A stretch of DNA of 64,000 nt from an uncultured Burkholderiales bacterium (GTDB lineage Bacteria; Pseudomonadota; Gammaproteobacteria; Burkholderiales; Burkholderiaceae), in the NCBI GenBank assembly GCA_937891045.1, contig CALBEV010000181.1:18978-82977 (forward strand). The letters are read 5' to 3'. The translations under genes were made by a program, and so were the position numbers. How positions within the stretch are numbered: the stretch's first letter is position 1; every line of letters starts with the position of its first letter. Positions 53,874 to 63,263 of this stretch are shown here, in pieces. The notes under the pieces are model-generated. The model saw only the letters and a program-made list of their open reading frames with translations. It searched no databases and was not told the DNA's origin.

Positions 53874-53901
53874 AGGGAATACCCGAAGCGAAAAATCTCC
53901 C
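53874..53901 (-). promoter_or_regulatory. Second copy of the GGGTATTCCC bipartite element, upstream of liv
   Basis: On the minus strand this reads GGGAGATTTTTC-GCTTC-GGGTATTCCCT, matching the element at 25617-25641. It lies in the 155-bp gap (53871-54025) before livH. It may be an operator for the catabolic operon. I see no terminator between the lipoprotein gene and livH. Confidence 0.45.
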
Positions 53902-54025
53902 AGACCAGTCAGTTAGCATAGTCGTCTGGAAATCAAATCTTTTGAAAATTCGTGCCACATGATGAGCATGCTTCTTGCGCTGTCTTGGCACCCAGAACCG
54001 TTATGTCTCATTTTCTAGGTTAATC

Positions 54026-54931
54026 ATGTCAACCGATTTGATGCTGTTGGCTTTGGCTGACGGTGTTTCTTATGCTGCTTTGCTGTTCATGGTCTCCTTG
54101 GGCCTGACATTGATTTTTGGTGTCATGGGCATTGTCAACGTCGCCCACGGTGCCTTGTACGCATTTGGGGGCTACACTGCCTCTTACCTCACACTTTTGG
54201 TTGCCAGTCACGAGCCTTCAACATTCACATTGTTTGCTTGTTTGGTGGGTGCAGCATTGTTGGTAGGCGTGGTCTTGGGTACGGTCCTCGAAACTGGATT
54301 GCTGCGCCGGGTGCAACTGCGCGACCCTGTGCAACAGCTCTTGATGACCTTTGCCGCTTTCATGGCGCTTGAAGACGTGCAGCGCTTGATATGGGGAACC
54401 CAGCCCTACTCAGCACCTGACATCATTGGTCGATTAGGGACTGTGAATTTTTTCAATGTCACCTACACCGCCTATCAACTGATAGTGATTCCCCTCGTGG
54501 CCGTGTTCAGCTATGCAGGCTTGTTGCTCTTTTTGCACTTCACATCTTTGGGCAAACAAGTGGTGGCGGTCACGCACCACCGCGAGATGGCCACCGCGCT
54601 TGGAATCCATGCCAAGCGCATTGGTTGGTTGACCTTTGTGCTGGGCGCCTGCTTGGGGGCATTGGGTGGTGCCATGGCTGCTCCAACCACGTCTATGGTG
54701 CCCGGGGCGGGTGCTGACATGATCGTCTTGTCGTTTGCAGTGGTTGCAACCGCGGGCATGGGGCAAATTTCAGGGGCCTTGTTGGCTGCCTTGCTGATTG
54801 GTTTAGCCCGCTCCTTGGCTGTTTATTTGGCGCCTGAGTGGGAAGTGGCGGTGCCCTACTTGATCATGGTGATGGTCTTGTTGATACGGCCCAATGGACT
54901 GTTTTCTGTCGCGCAAGCACGTAGGATTTGA
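54026..54931 (+). CDS. LivH-type ABC transporter permease
   Basis: A 301-residue inner-membrane permease of the branched-chain amino acid (HAAT) family: SLGLTLIFGVMGIVNVAHGALY near the N-terminus and the EAA-like loop HHREMATALGIHAKRIGWLTF are typical. It is the first gene of the operon. ATG 54026 is preferred over the upstream frame from 53975. In this catabolic setting the importer probably carries an aromatic or short-chain carboxylate, not an amino acid. Confidence 0.9.
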   Translation: MSTDLMLLALADGVSYAALLFMVSLGLTLIFGVMGIVNVAHGALYAFGGYTASYLTLLVASHEPSTFTLFACLVGAALLVGVVLGTVLETGLLRRVQLRDPVQQLLMTFAAFMALEDVQRLIWGTQPYSAPDIIGRLGTVNFFNVTYTAYQLIVIPLVAVFSYAGLLLFLHFTSLGKQVVAVTHHREMATALGIHAKRIGWLTFVLGACLGALGGAMAAPTTSMVPGAGADMIVLSFAVVATAGMGQISGALLAALLIGLARSLAVYLAPEWEVAVPYLIMVMVLLIRPNGLFSVAQARRI

Positions 54932-54932
54932 C

Positions 54933-55871
54933 ATGATTCGTGGATTGGCTTGGCTCGGTTTTCTCATTTGCTTTGTGCTGGGTCTGCTGTTTCCCTGGAG
55001 CAAAACACCACTCATCATGGCACTTTGCTATGGCATGGCCAGTTTGGGCGTGGCCATCATGATGCGGGCTGGTCAAGTCTCTTTTGGACATGCGCTGTAT
55101 GCAGCGATTGGCGCCTATAGCGTGGCCTTCACAGCACGCAGCTTTCCAGGCCTTGACGGCATCTTGCTGTTGGTCATCGGGGTCATTGGCAGCATGTTGG
55201 CTGGCGGCGTGGTTGGCTTGTTTGTGGTGCGTTACCGTGGCATTTTTTTTGGCATGCTGAACTTGGCACTGAGCATGGTGGTTTTTTCCATGCTCGGCAA
55301 ACTCTACAACTTGACTGGGGGTACGGACGGTCTGCGCATCAACCGACCCACATTCTTCAATCAAACACTAGAGCGTGATGCTTTTGAAACCAGTTTGTTG
55401 CTGTTGAGTTTGTTGTTTGCGGCCTTGTTGGTTTGGGGCGTACAACGCTATTTCAAATCAGCCGCCGGAGAAGCCTTGGCGGCCATCAAATCCAATGAAA
55501 CCAGATTGGAGTATTTGGGCCTGTCAGCGCGGAGAATTTTATGGAATGCTTACCTGTTATCAGCGGCACTCGTGGGTTTATCAGGCGCCATGTTTGGCCT
55601 GGTGCAGGGTTTGGTGACGCCCGATATTGGCGCTTGGTTCCGCTCCGGAGAGTATGTCTTTATCAGCATCTTGGGCGGTAGCGGACATGCCTTTGGTGCT
55701 TTTTTGGGAGCGGGTGTTTTTGAGGCGGTGAAACTCTTTGCCGCAGCCTACATGACTGGCGTCTGGCAACTCATTTTGGGGGTGACATTGATCATCGTGA
55801 TTTTGGTGGCCCCCGATGGCATCGTGGGCTTGCTACAAAAACGTCGCTCCTCGGCTGGAGGTCAACCATGA
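54933..55871 (+). CDS. LivM-type ABC transporter permease
   Basis: A 312-residue permease with about eight to nine helices; GQVSFGHALYAAIGAY and the loop AIKSNETRLEYLGLSARRI are LivM hallmarks. It starts 1 bp after the livH stop and overlaps the LivG-type gene by 4 bp. It pairs with LivH to form the channel. Confidence 0.9.
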   Translation: MIRGLAWLGFLICFVLGLLFPWSKTPLIMALCYGMASLGVAIMMRAGQVSFGHALYAAIGAYSVAFTARSFPGLDGILLLVIGVIGSMLAGGVVGLFVVRYRGIFFGMLNLALSMVVFSMLGKLYNLTGGTDGLRINRPTFFNQTLERDAFETSLLLLSLLFAALLVWGVQRYFKSAAGEALAAIKSNETRLEYLGLSARRILWNAYLLSAALVGLSGAMFGLVQGLVTPDIGAWFRSGEYVFISILGGSGHAFGAFLGAGVFEAVKLFAAAYMTGVWQLILGVTLIIVILVAPDGIVGLLQKRRSSAGGQP

Positions 55872-56611
55872 CCCCTTTGCTTGAAACCAAAGGCCTTCAA
55901 TTATCCTTTGGTGGCGTGGTAGCTGCCGATAACATCGACTTTGCATTGCAACGTGGTGAACGCTTGGCTGTGATTGGTCAAAACGGTGCAGGCAAGACCA
56001 CTTTTATCAACATCTGCACTGGTTTTCTCAAACCGACTGCTGGGCGGGTGTTTTTCGATGGCCATGACGTGACCGACAAATTGCCCCGTCAAATTGTGCG
56101 TCTTGGATTGGGTCGATCATTTCAGTTGCCTCAGTTATTTTTGGACCACAGTGTTCGTCAATGTTTGGAGATTGCAGCAGTTGGACGGTCTGGGCAGTTG
56201 CCATTTTTCAAGTCCTTGTCGAACGCAGTGGACCAGCACGAAATCAATGACACCTTGCACTTGGTCGGTCTGTCTGAACGCGCCCATGAACCCGCATTGG
56301 CCTTGCCTGAAGGTCAGCGTAAATTGTTGGATATCGCCATGGCTTTGATGTTGCGCCCAAAATTACTGATCATGGATGAACCGACCAGCGGTGTTGCTTC
56401 GGAAGACAAGATGGCCTTGATGGACACGGTGATGCAAGCCCTCAAGGAGCGAGAAGTCACCAGTTGGTTTGTTGAACACGACATTGACATCGTGAATCGC
56501 TATGCCACTCGGGTGGCGGCATGGATTGCAGGCAAAGTTGCAGCCGATGGATCACCCGCAGAGGTCCTGGCCCTGCCTCAAATTCAGCGTGAAATATTGG
56601 GTCATCCATGA
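55868..56611 (+). CDS. LivG-type ABC transporter ATPase
   Basis: A 247-residue ATPase with Walker A GQNGAGKTT (residues 37-45), an ABC signature weakened to LPEGQRKLLDIAMAL, Walker B LLIMDEPTSG and H-loop FVEHDID. The C-terminal GSPAEVLALPQIQREILG is the LivG type. It starts within the livM stop (ATGA) and overlaps livF by 4 bp. The signature deviation from LSGGQ is common in LivG. Confidence 0.9.
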   Translation: MTPLLETKGLQLSFGGVVAADNIDFALQRGERLAVIGQNGAGKTTFINICTGFLKPTAGRVFFDGHDVTDKLPRQIVRLGLGRSFQLPQLFLDHSVRQCLEIAAVGRSGQLPFFKSLSNAVDQHEINDTLHLVGLSERAHEPALALPEGQRKLLDIAMALMLRPKLLIMDEPTSGVASEDKMALMDTVMQALKEREVTSWFVEHDIDIVNRYATRVAAWIAGKVAADGSPAEVLALPQIQREILGHP

Positions 56612-57282
56612 TGTTGACACTGGAGCAACTCTGTGTGGATATCGCAGGCGTGAAAGTTCTGCGGAATATTTCTGCCCATCTCCAAGCTGGCACAACAGTC
56701 GCTGTGGTAGGACGCAATGGCGCAGGCAAAACAAGCTTGCTGCGCAGCATCATGGGCTTGCTCAAGGCCGATTCCGGCCGAATTCAACTCGGAGAACATG
56801 CATTGCTGAGCCTGCCAGCGCACCATCGCGCTCACTTGGGTATTGGCTATGCGCCTGAAGACCGCATCATCTTTCCAACCTTGAATGTGCAAGCGAATTT
56901 GCGGCTGCCTTGTGAAGTGCTTGGTATGACACCCCATGCGTTGCAACAACGGCAAGATGCCGTGCTGGAGGTGGTGCCTCAACTCAAAGACATGCTCAAG
57001 CGATCTGGCGCAGCGCTTTCTGGCGGCCAGGGCAAGATGGTTGCCCTTGGACGCGCGCTCATGGTGGGACATCGCTTGGTGTTGCTGGACGAACCGCTGC
57101 AAGGACTGGCGCCAGTCTTGGCGCAGCAATATGTGGAGGCCATAGGCCGTTTGCACCAATGGCAGCCCGGCTTGTGTGTGCTCATCACTGAATCCAATGC
57201 TGGTCTGATGGCCGACATGCCCGATCAAACTTGGACGCTGGAACGTGGTTCCTTGTCGTTCAACGCCCCCCCTCACCCCTGA
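56608..57282 (+). CDS. LivF-type ABC transporter ATPase
   Basis: A 224-residue ATPase with Walker A GRNGAGKTS (residues 35-43), signature LSGGQGKMVALGRALM and Walker B VLLDEPLQGLAP. The H-loop position reads LITESNAG, not the usual VEQN of LivF, a small divergence. ATG 56608 overlaps the LivG-type gene; a second ATG is the next codon. It lies 22 bp before the aldehyde dehydrogenase start. Confidence 0.88.
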   Translation: MMLTLEQLCVDIAGVKVLRNISAHLQAGTTVAVVGRNGAGKTSLLRSIMGLLKADSGRIQLGEHALLSLPAHHRAHLGIGYAPEDRIIFPTLNVQANLRLPCEVLGMTPHALQQRQDAVLEVVPQLKDMLKRSGAALSGGQGKMVALGRALMVGHRLVLLDEPLQGLAPVLAQQYVEAIGRLHQWQPGLCVLITESNAGLMADMPDQTWTLERGSLSFNAPPHP

Positions 57283-57304
57283 ACAATTTGATGGAGAACA
57301 ACAC

Positions 57305-58738
57305 GTGGCCCAGATGATCATTGGCGGCAAAGCCGTTCAAGCGCTAAGTGGCAAAACCTTGGAAGTTCGCTCCCCAGTGGATGGTTCGGTTTTTGAAACC
57401 ATCCCCCGAGGAGAGGCTGCAGACATTGATGCCGCTGTTCAAGCTGCGCGGCAGGCCTTGGACGGTGCCTGGGGTCAGTTGTCGGCACTAGAGCGTGGTC
57501 GCTTGATGTTGAAGATGGCGCAAAAAGTGTTGGACAACGCCGAAGAATTGGCGCTGCTTGAAGCACGCGATACCGGCAAACCCATGACCACGGCACGCAA
57601 CGACATGATCGTGCTGGCCCGTTACTTCGAGTTCTATGGGAGTGCTGCCGACAAAATCCATGGCGAGGTCATACCTTTCTTGAATGGCTACCAAGTCAAC
57701 TTGCTGCGCGAGCCCTTGGGCGTCACCGCCCACATCATCCCTTGGAACTACCCGGCGCAAATGATGGGGCGCAGCATTGGTCCAGCGCTGGCCATGGGCA
57801 ACGCCGTGGTGGTCAAACCCGCTGAAGACGCCTGCATGAGTTGCTTGCGAATTGCCGAATTGGCCTTGGAAGTGGGCTTTCCCCCCGGGGCGCTCAACAT
57901 CGTCAGTGGTCTGGGCGAAGAAGCCGGTGCGGCCTTGTCCAAACACCCTGGCATCAACTTCATCAGCTTCACTGGCTCGAATGAAGTGGGTGTGTTGATT
58001 CAACAAGCCGCCGCTTTGAACGCTGTGAAATGCGTGTTGGAGTTGGGTGGCAAATCGCCGCACCTGGTGTTTGCGGATGCCAATCTGGAACTCGCCGCCA
58101 GCACCGTGGTGCGCGGCATCATTCAAAACACAGGACAAACCTGCACCGCAGGCAGTCGCTTGCTGGTGCAAGCCGATTTCTATGATGAATTCCTGAGCGT
58201 CGTGGCCGAGAAATTCTCCAAGGTGCGTGTGGGCACACCAGAGATGAATTTAGACTGCGGCCCGGTGGTGAATTTGGCCCAGCAACAACGAGTCAAGCGA
58301 TACATTGAGCAAGCACAACAAGACGGTTTGCATATCCTCGCCCAAGGACAAATAGATCCAGGGGTTCCTTCAGCGGGCTATTACGTGACACCCACCTTGT
58401 TTGGTCCCGTCGCTGCCAATAACCGACTGGCACAAGAAGAAGTGTTTGGCCCGGTGTTGGCTGCCATGCCTTTCACAGATGAAGCCCATGCCATCGCCTT
58501 GGCCAATGGCACTGACTATGGTTTGCTGGCCGCCATTTGGACTGAAAACGGGGGCCGTCAGCAACGTGTCGCCAAAGCGTTGAAATGTGGTCAAGTATTT
58601 ATCAATTCGTTTGGCGCCGGCGGCGGAGTTGAATTGCCCTTTGGCGGCGTTAAACGCAGCGGCCATGGCCGTGAAAAAGGCTTCATGGCTTTGGAAGAAA
58701 TGAGCACGACCAAAACCGTGATTCAGTTCCACGGTTGA
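57305..58738 (+). CDS. NAD(P)-dependent aldehyde dehydrogenase
   Basis: A 477-residue enzyme that oxidises an aldehyde to its acid. IIPWNYPAQMM, the catalytic Glu in VLELGGKSPHLVF and the nucleophile Cys in NTGQTCTAGSRLL are present, as is the EEVFGPV motif. GTG 57305 lies 8 nt after GGAG; the frame continues upstream inside livF. Its place between transporter genes suggests it acts on an intermediate of the imported compound, for example an aromatic aldehyde. Confidence 0.9.
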   Translation: MAQMIIGGKAVQALSGKTLEVRSPVDGSVFETIPRGEAADIDAAVQAARQALDGAWGQLSALERGRLMLKMAQKVLDNAEELALLEARDTGKPMTTARNDMIVLARYFEFYGSAADKIHGEVIPFLNGYQVNLLREPLGVTAHIIPWNYPAQMMGRSIGPALAMGNAVVVKPAEDACMSCLRIAELALEVGFPPGALNIVSGLGEEAGAALSKHPGINFISFTGSNEVGVLIQQAAALNAVKCVLELGGKSPHLVFADANLELAASTVVRGIIQNTGQTCTAGSRLLVQADFYDEFLSVVAEKFSKVRVGTPEMNLDCGPVVNLAQQQRVKRYIEQAQQDGLHILAQGQIDPGVPSAGYYVTPTLFGPVAANNRLAQEEVFGPVLAAMPFTDEAHAIALANGTDYGLLAAIWTENGGRQQRVAKALKCGQVFINSFGAGGGVELPFGGVKRSGHGREKGFMALEEMSTTKTVIQFHG

Positions 58739-58760
58739 ACAACCCACAGAAAGAAACAAC

Positions 58761-59513
58761 ATGAGTCAACTTCAAAACAAAATTGCCATCATCACCGGCG
58801 CAGGTGGTGGTTTCGGTGAAGGCATTGCGCAAGCCTATGTGCGCGAAGGTGCCAAAGTCATCGTGGCCGACATTCAAGACGCCGCGGCCAAACGCGTGGC
58901 CACCAGCTTGGGTGCCCATGCCAGCGCTTTCACCTGTGACGTCACCCAGGGGCCGCAAGTGCAGGCGCTGGTGCAGCATTGCGTCAACACCTTTGGCATT
59001 CCAGACATCATCGTCAACAACGCTGGCACCACCCACAAAAACCGGCCCATGCTTGAAGTGGATGAAGCCATGTTCGACAAGGTGTTCAATGTCAATGTGA
59101 AGTCCATCTTTCACATGACCCATGCCGTGCTGCCCTATCTGCGCCAAAACGGCGGCGGTGTGATTTTGAACATTGGCTCGGTGGCTGGCATCCGCCCGCG
59201 CCCTGGCCTGACTTGGTACAACGCGTCCAAGGGAGCGGTGAACCTGATGTCCAAGTCCATGGCGGTGGAACTCGGGCCCGAGAAAATCCGCGTCAATGCC
59301 ATTTGTCCGGTCATGGGCGTCACGGGTTTGTTTGAAGACTTCATGGGCTTGCCCGACACCCCTGAGAACCGTGCCAAGTTCATGGGCACCATTCCCTTGG
59401 GGCGTTTTGCTCAAGCCAGTGATGTGGCCGCCGCTGCGGTGTTTTTGGCCAGCGACGCAGCCGAATTTTTCACAGGCGTGGAATTCCCCGTTGACGGTGG
59501 ACGCACCATTTGA
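58761..59513 (+). CDS. Short-chain dehydrogenase/reductase
   Basis: A 250-residue NAD(P)-dependent SDR of the classical type: cofactor motif ITGAGGGFGEGIA, NNAGTTHK, catalytic Ser in NIGSVAG and YNASK. A C-terminal FPVDGGRTI closes the fold. It follows the aldehyde dehydrogenase by 22 bp. It could oxidise an alcohol to the aldehyde used by that enzyme; this is inferred from gene order. Confidence 0.87.
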   Translation: MSQLQNKIAIITGAGGGFGEGIAQAYVREGAKVIVADIQDAAAKRVATSLGAHASAFTCDVTQGPQVQALVQHCVNTFGIPDIIVNNAGTTHKNRPMLEVDEAMFDKVFNVNVKSIFHMTHAVLPYLRQNGGGVILNIGSVAGIRPRPGLTWYNASKGAVNLMSKSMAVELGPEKIRVNAICPVMGVTGLFEDFMGLPDTPENRAKFMGTIPLGRFAQASDVAAAAVFLASDAAEFFTGVEFPVDGGRTI

Positions 59514-59544
59514 AGAATTTCCATTCTTTCCCAGGAGACGAGAC

Positions 59545-60846
59545 ATGAACACATTGAACAAACTGTTGTTGGCCGCATTGGTGAGTGGCTTGAGCCTGAC
59601 CAGCATGGCGCAAACCAAGCCCACTGAATTGAAAATTGGCATCACCACCTTCATGTCTGGACCAGCGTCTGTCTTTGGCGTGCCCGCCAAAGCAGCTGCT
59701 GAATTGATGATCGAGGACATCAACGCCCAAGGTGGCATTGGTGGCGTGAAGCTGTCGGCCACTTACATCGACGAAGGCGCTGGTGCCGACAAAATGCTGT
59801 CCGAATACCGCCGTGTTGTGCAAGAGATGGGTGTGAAAACCATGTTGGCCTCCATCTCCAGTGGCAATTGCAACATCGTCGCACCCGTGGCTGAGGATTT
59901 GAAAGTGCTCAACATTGCTTGGGACTGTGGCACCGAAAAATTGCTGGAAGAAAAACGCTACCAATATGTGGTGCGCACCCAAGCCAACGCCACCACCGAG
60001 ATGGTGGCCACGGTTTTGTATTTGATGAAAACCAAACCCGATTTTGAAACCATTGCTGTGGTCAACCAAGATTACGCATGGGGACGTGATTCCTGGGAGA
60101 TCTTCATCAACACTTTGCGGGTTTTCAAACCCAATGTCAAAGTGGTTGCCGAGATGTTTCCCAAAATGGGTGCGGCTGACTTCTCAACAGAACTGAGCCG
60201 ATTGCAAGCGCTTAAGCCGGATGTGGTGCTCAATACTTCTTGGGGTGGCGATCTGGATACCTTTGTCCGGCAAGCATCTCAGCGCGGTGTGTTTGGACAA
60301 AAAACCTTGTTTGTTTTGCCCTTGCTGGAGAGTTCGCTTGAACGCTTAGGCGGCACGGTGCCTGCAGGCATCATTGCTGGTGCCCGAGGTGACCATTACT
60401 TCTTGCACCCCGAAACCAAGAACGACCCCAAGCACAAAGCGTTCATCAATCAATTCAAAGCCAAAACCGGGGCCTATCCCATCTACTCCACCTACCACAT
60501 GGCGCAAGCCTTGGTAGGGCTGAAGACGGGCTATGAAAAAGCCATCAAGACCAATGGCGGCAAGTGGCCCAGCACCGAGCAAGTGGCCGAGGCCATGCGC
60601 TCCATGGAATTCAAAACCTTTGGTCGCCCCATACGCATGCGTGCGGATGGCCAAGGCTTGGAAGACCAACTACTGGGCATCACCAAGCGCGTTCCTCAAT
60701 ATCCTTTTGCCGTGATGGACAAGATGATGATCGTTCCTGCCGAGTTGATCACCACACCGGTTGGTCAAAAATCACCTGCGTGGGTGAAAACCATCAACCC
60801 CGCTGTGTTGCAAAACAGTGCCTTGAAGATGGTTGACTTCAAGTGA
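59545..60846 (+). CDS. LivK-type periplasmic substrate-binding protein
   Basis: A 433-residue binding protein with a Sec signal peptide (MNTLNKLLLAALVSGLSLTSMAQ) and the peripla_BP_6 fold: KIGITTFMSGPASVFGVPAK, INAQGGIGGVKL and LASISSGNCNIVAPVAED. ATG 59545 follows AGGAG by 7 nt. It is larger than amino-acid LivK proteins (about 370 residues), like many aromatic-acid binders. It serves the LivHMGF-type importer upstream. Confidence 0.9.
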   Translation: MNTLNKLLLAALVSGLSLTSMAQTKPTELKIGITTFMSGPASVFGVPAKAAAELMIEDINAQGGIGGVKLSATYIDEGAGADKMLSEYRRVVQEMGVKTMLASISSGNCNIVAPVAEDLKVLNIAWDCGTEKLLEEKRYQYVVRTQANATTEMVATVLYLMKTKPDFETIAVVNQDYAWGRDSWEIFINTLRVFKPNVKVVAEMFPKMGAADFSTELSRLQALKPDVVLNTSWGGDLDTFVRQASQRGVFGQKTLFVLPLLESSLERLGGTVPAGIIAGARGDHYFLHPETKNDPKHKAFINQFKAKTGAYPIYSTYHMAQALVGLKTGYEKAIKTNGGKWPSTEQVAEAMRSMEFKTFGRPIRMRADGQGLEDQLLGITKRVPQYPFAVMDKMMIVPAELITTPVGQKSPAWVKTINPAVLQNSALKMVDFK

Positions 60847-60874
60847 GCCTGGCATTCAACGCCACCAGTTCACC

Positions 60875-62038
60875 ATGACACGCTCTTCTGTCAAACCCCT
60901 GGACCACGTGACGGTGGTTTCCCTGGAGCACGCCATTGCCGCGCCTTTTTGCACCCGTCAATTGGCAGACTTGGGCGCACGTGTCATCAAGATTGAGCGG
61001 CCCGAGGGCGGTGACTTTGCGCGAGGCTATGACCAACGTGCCCGCGGTGCCTCATCCCACTTTGTCTGGGTCAACCGATCTAAGGAAAGTTTGGCACTGG
61101 ATTTGAAGAATCCAGAACATTTGAATGTCCTCAAGTGCTTGATTGGCAAGGCTGATGTGTTGGTGCAAAACCTGGCGCCTGGCGCAACTGCACGGATGGG
61201 TTTAGATGCTCATGGCTTGCGCCAGCAGCATCCTCGCTTGATTGTGTGTGACATCTCGGGTTACGGAAACGAAGGACCCTACAGAGACAAAAAAGCCTAC
61301 GACTTGTTGATTCAAAGCGAGGCCGGTTACTTGTCGGTCACAGGTACCCCTGACACACCCAGCAAAAGTGGCAACTCGATCGCTGACATTGCAGCAGGGA
61401 TGTATGCCTACACCAACATCCTGAGTGCGCTGATGCAACGCGACAAAACAGGTGAAGGTGCGCACATCGATGTCTCCATGCTGGAATCTCTGGCCGAATG
61501 GATGGGCTTTCCCATGTACTACGCCATGGACCATGCCAGTCCGCCGCCACGCACGGGTGCATCGCATGCCACCATCTATCCTTATGGCCCGTTTTTGGCA
61601 GGCGATGGTGTGAGCGTGATGTTGGGCTTGCAAAACGAACGTGAATGGCTGAGGTTTTGTGATGTTGTGTTGCTGATGCCCGAACTGGCTAGCGACCCGC
61701 GCTTCAACACCAACAGCTTGCGCAATCAAAACCGACTGGACTTGCAAAACATCATCTTGAATGTGTTTGCTTCGCTCACCGCGAATGAGGTGATTCAACG
61801 CTTGGACGACGCGCCGATTGCCAACGCCCGCATGAACAGCATGGATGACTTGTGGGCGCATCCGCAACTCCAAGCCAGGCAACGCTGGACCCAAATCGAT
61901 TCTCCTGTCGGCCCTCTCCCCGCGTTGCTCCCGCCCGGTGTGCAATCGGGTTTTGACTACACCATGGGGCCGATCCCCAGCGTTGGACAACACAATGCGC
62001 TCATTTTGCAAGAGCTGGGGCTGACCCTGGCTCCCTAG
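60875..62038 (+). CDS. Class III CoA transferase (CaiB/BaiF family)
   Basis: A 387-residue enzyme that moves CoA between acids. VVSLEHAIAAPFCTRQLADLGARVIKIE is the family opening and the catalytic Asp lies in KAYDLLIQSEAGYLSVTG. ATG 60875 is preferred; the frame starts 14 codons earlier, overlapping livK. The donor and acceptor are unknown; formyl-CoA, succinyl-CoA or an aromatic acid are typical. Confidence 0.88.
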   Translation: MTRSSVKPLDHVTVVSLEHAIAAPFCTRQLADLGARVIKIERPEGGDFARGYDQRARGASSHFVWVNRSKESLALDLKNPEHLNVLKCLIGKADVLVQNLAPGATARMGLDAHGLRQQHPRLIVCDISGYGNEGPYRDKKAYDLLIQSEAGYLSVTGTPDTPSKSGNSIADIAAGMYAYTNILSALMQRDKTGEGAHIDVSMLESLAEWMGFPMYYAMDHASPPPRTGASHATIYPYGPFLAGDGVSVMLGLQNEREWLRFCDVVLLMPELASDPRFNTNSLRNQNRLDLQNIILNVFASLTANEVIQRLDDAPIANARMNSMDDLWAHPQLQARQRWTQIDSPVGPLPALLPPGVQSGFDYTMGPIPSVGQHNALILQELGLTLAP

Positions 62039-62047
62039 AATGGGCCC

Positions 62048-63244
62048 ATGAAGATCTCATCGCTTCCGGTGTTGGTAGCAGGAGGCGGCATTGGCGGCCT
62101 GGCAGCTGCTTTGGCGCTGGCCCAGCAAGGCTTTGAAGTCAAAGTGCTGGAGCAAGCTTCGCAGATTGGCGAAATTGGTGCGGGCATGCAATTGGGTCCG
62201 AACGCCTTTCATGCTTTCGATGCGCTTGGTGTCGGCGAACAAGCCCGCAGTCGGGCGGTCTACACCGACTACATGGTGATGCACGATGCCCTTGATGAAT
62301 ACCAAGTGGGCCACATCCCCACTGGCGACGCCTTTAGAAAACGCTTTGGCAACCCGTATGCCGTGATTCACCGGGTTGATGCGCACACGGCATTGCTCGA
62401 AGGTGTGAAGGCACAGGGACAGGTGGCGTTGCATACCAACACTGCTGTTCAAACCATCGAACAAGATGACAAGCTTGTCAGCGTCATCGATCAACACGGT
62501 CAACGACACCAAGGCCAGGCCTTGGTGGCAGCCGATGGTGTGAAGTCGGTGGTGCGGGCCCAGTTGGTGGGCGACCCGCATCGCGTCACCGGCCATGTGG
62601 TGTACCGCGCGGTGGTGGACAAAGCAGATTTCCCACCTGCGTTGCAGTGGAACGCTGCCAGCATTTGGGTGGGTCCCAACTGCCACCTGGTGCACTACCC
62701 GCTCAGAGGGGGCGAGCAGTACAACGTGGTGGTGACTTTTCACAGCCGTGAAGTTGAAGAATGGGGCGTCACCGAAGGCAGCGCCGAAGAAGTTCAAAGT
62801 TATTTCAAAGACATTTGCCCCAAGGCCCGTCAATTGATTGATTTGCCCAAAAGTTGGAAGCGTTGGGCCACGGCTGACCGTGATCCTGTTGCGCAGTGGA
62901 CTTATGGTCGAACCACCTTGCTTGGGGATGCCGCTCACCCCACCACACAGTACTTGGCGCAAGGTGCCTGCATGGCGATTGAAGATGCCGTTACCTTGCG
63001 GGAAGCATTGAAAGCACATGACAACGATGTGCACCAAGGGTTTGATCTGTACCAACGCTCACGCATTGCGCGTACCGCCCGCATCGTGTTGGCATCCAGA
63101 GAAATGGGCCGCATCTACCACGCCAAAGGGGTGGAGCGCTTGGTACGCAACGATTTGTGGCGCGGCCGAACACCCGAGCGTTTTTATGACGCCATGGAAT
63201 GGTTGTATGGCTGGCGTGTAGACAACTGCCTGCTGCCGTCTTGA
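62048..63244 (+). CDS. FAD-dependent aromatic monooxygenase, 3-hydroxybenzoate 6-hydroxylase-like
   Basis: A 398-residue class A flavoprotein hydroxylase. LVAGGGIGGLAAALALAQQG binds FAD, and LLGDAAHPTTQYLAQGACMAIEDA is the GD motif. Length and the motif EIGAGMQLGPNAFHAF resemble 3-hydroxybenzoate 6-monooxygenases, which make gentisate; salicylate hydroxylases are close alternatives. The gentisate dioxygenase that would follow is not in the window. Confidence 0.82.
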   Translation: MKISSLPVLVAGGGIGGLAAALALAQQGFEVKVLEQASQIGEIGAGMQLGPNAFHAFDALGVGEQARSRAVYTDYMVMHDALDEYQVGHIPTGDAFRKRFGNPYAVIHRVDAHTALLEGVKAQGQVALHTNTAVQTIEQDDKLVSVIDQHGQRHQGQALVAADGVKSVVRAQLVGDPHRVTGHVVYRAVVDKADFPPALQWNAASIWVGPNCHLVHYPLRGGEQYNVVVTFHSREVEEWGVTEGSAEEVQSYFKDICPKARQLIDLPKSWKRWATADRDPVAQWTYGRTTLLGDAAHPTTQYLAQGACMAIEDAVTLREALKAHDNDVHQGFDLYQRSRIARTARIVLASREMGRIYHAKGVERLVRNDLWRGRTPERFYDAMEWLYGWRVDNCLLPS

Positions 63245-63263
63245 ACCCCAAAGGAATGGCTAC

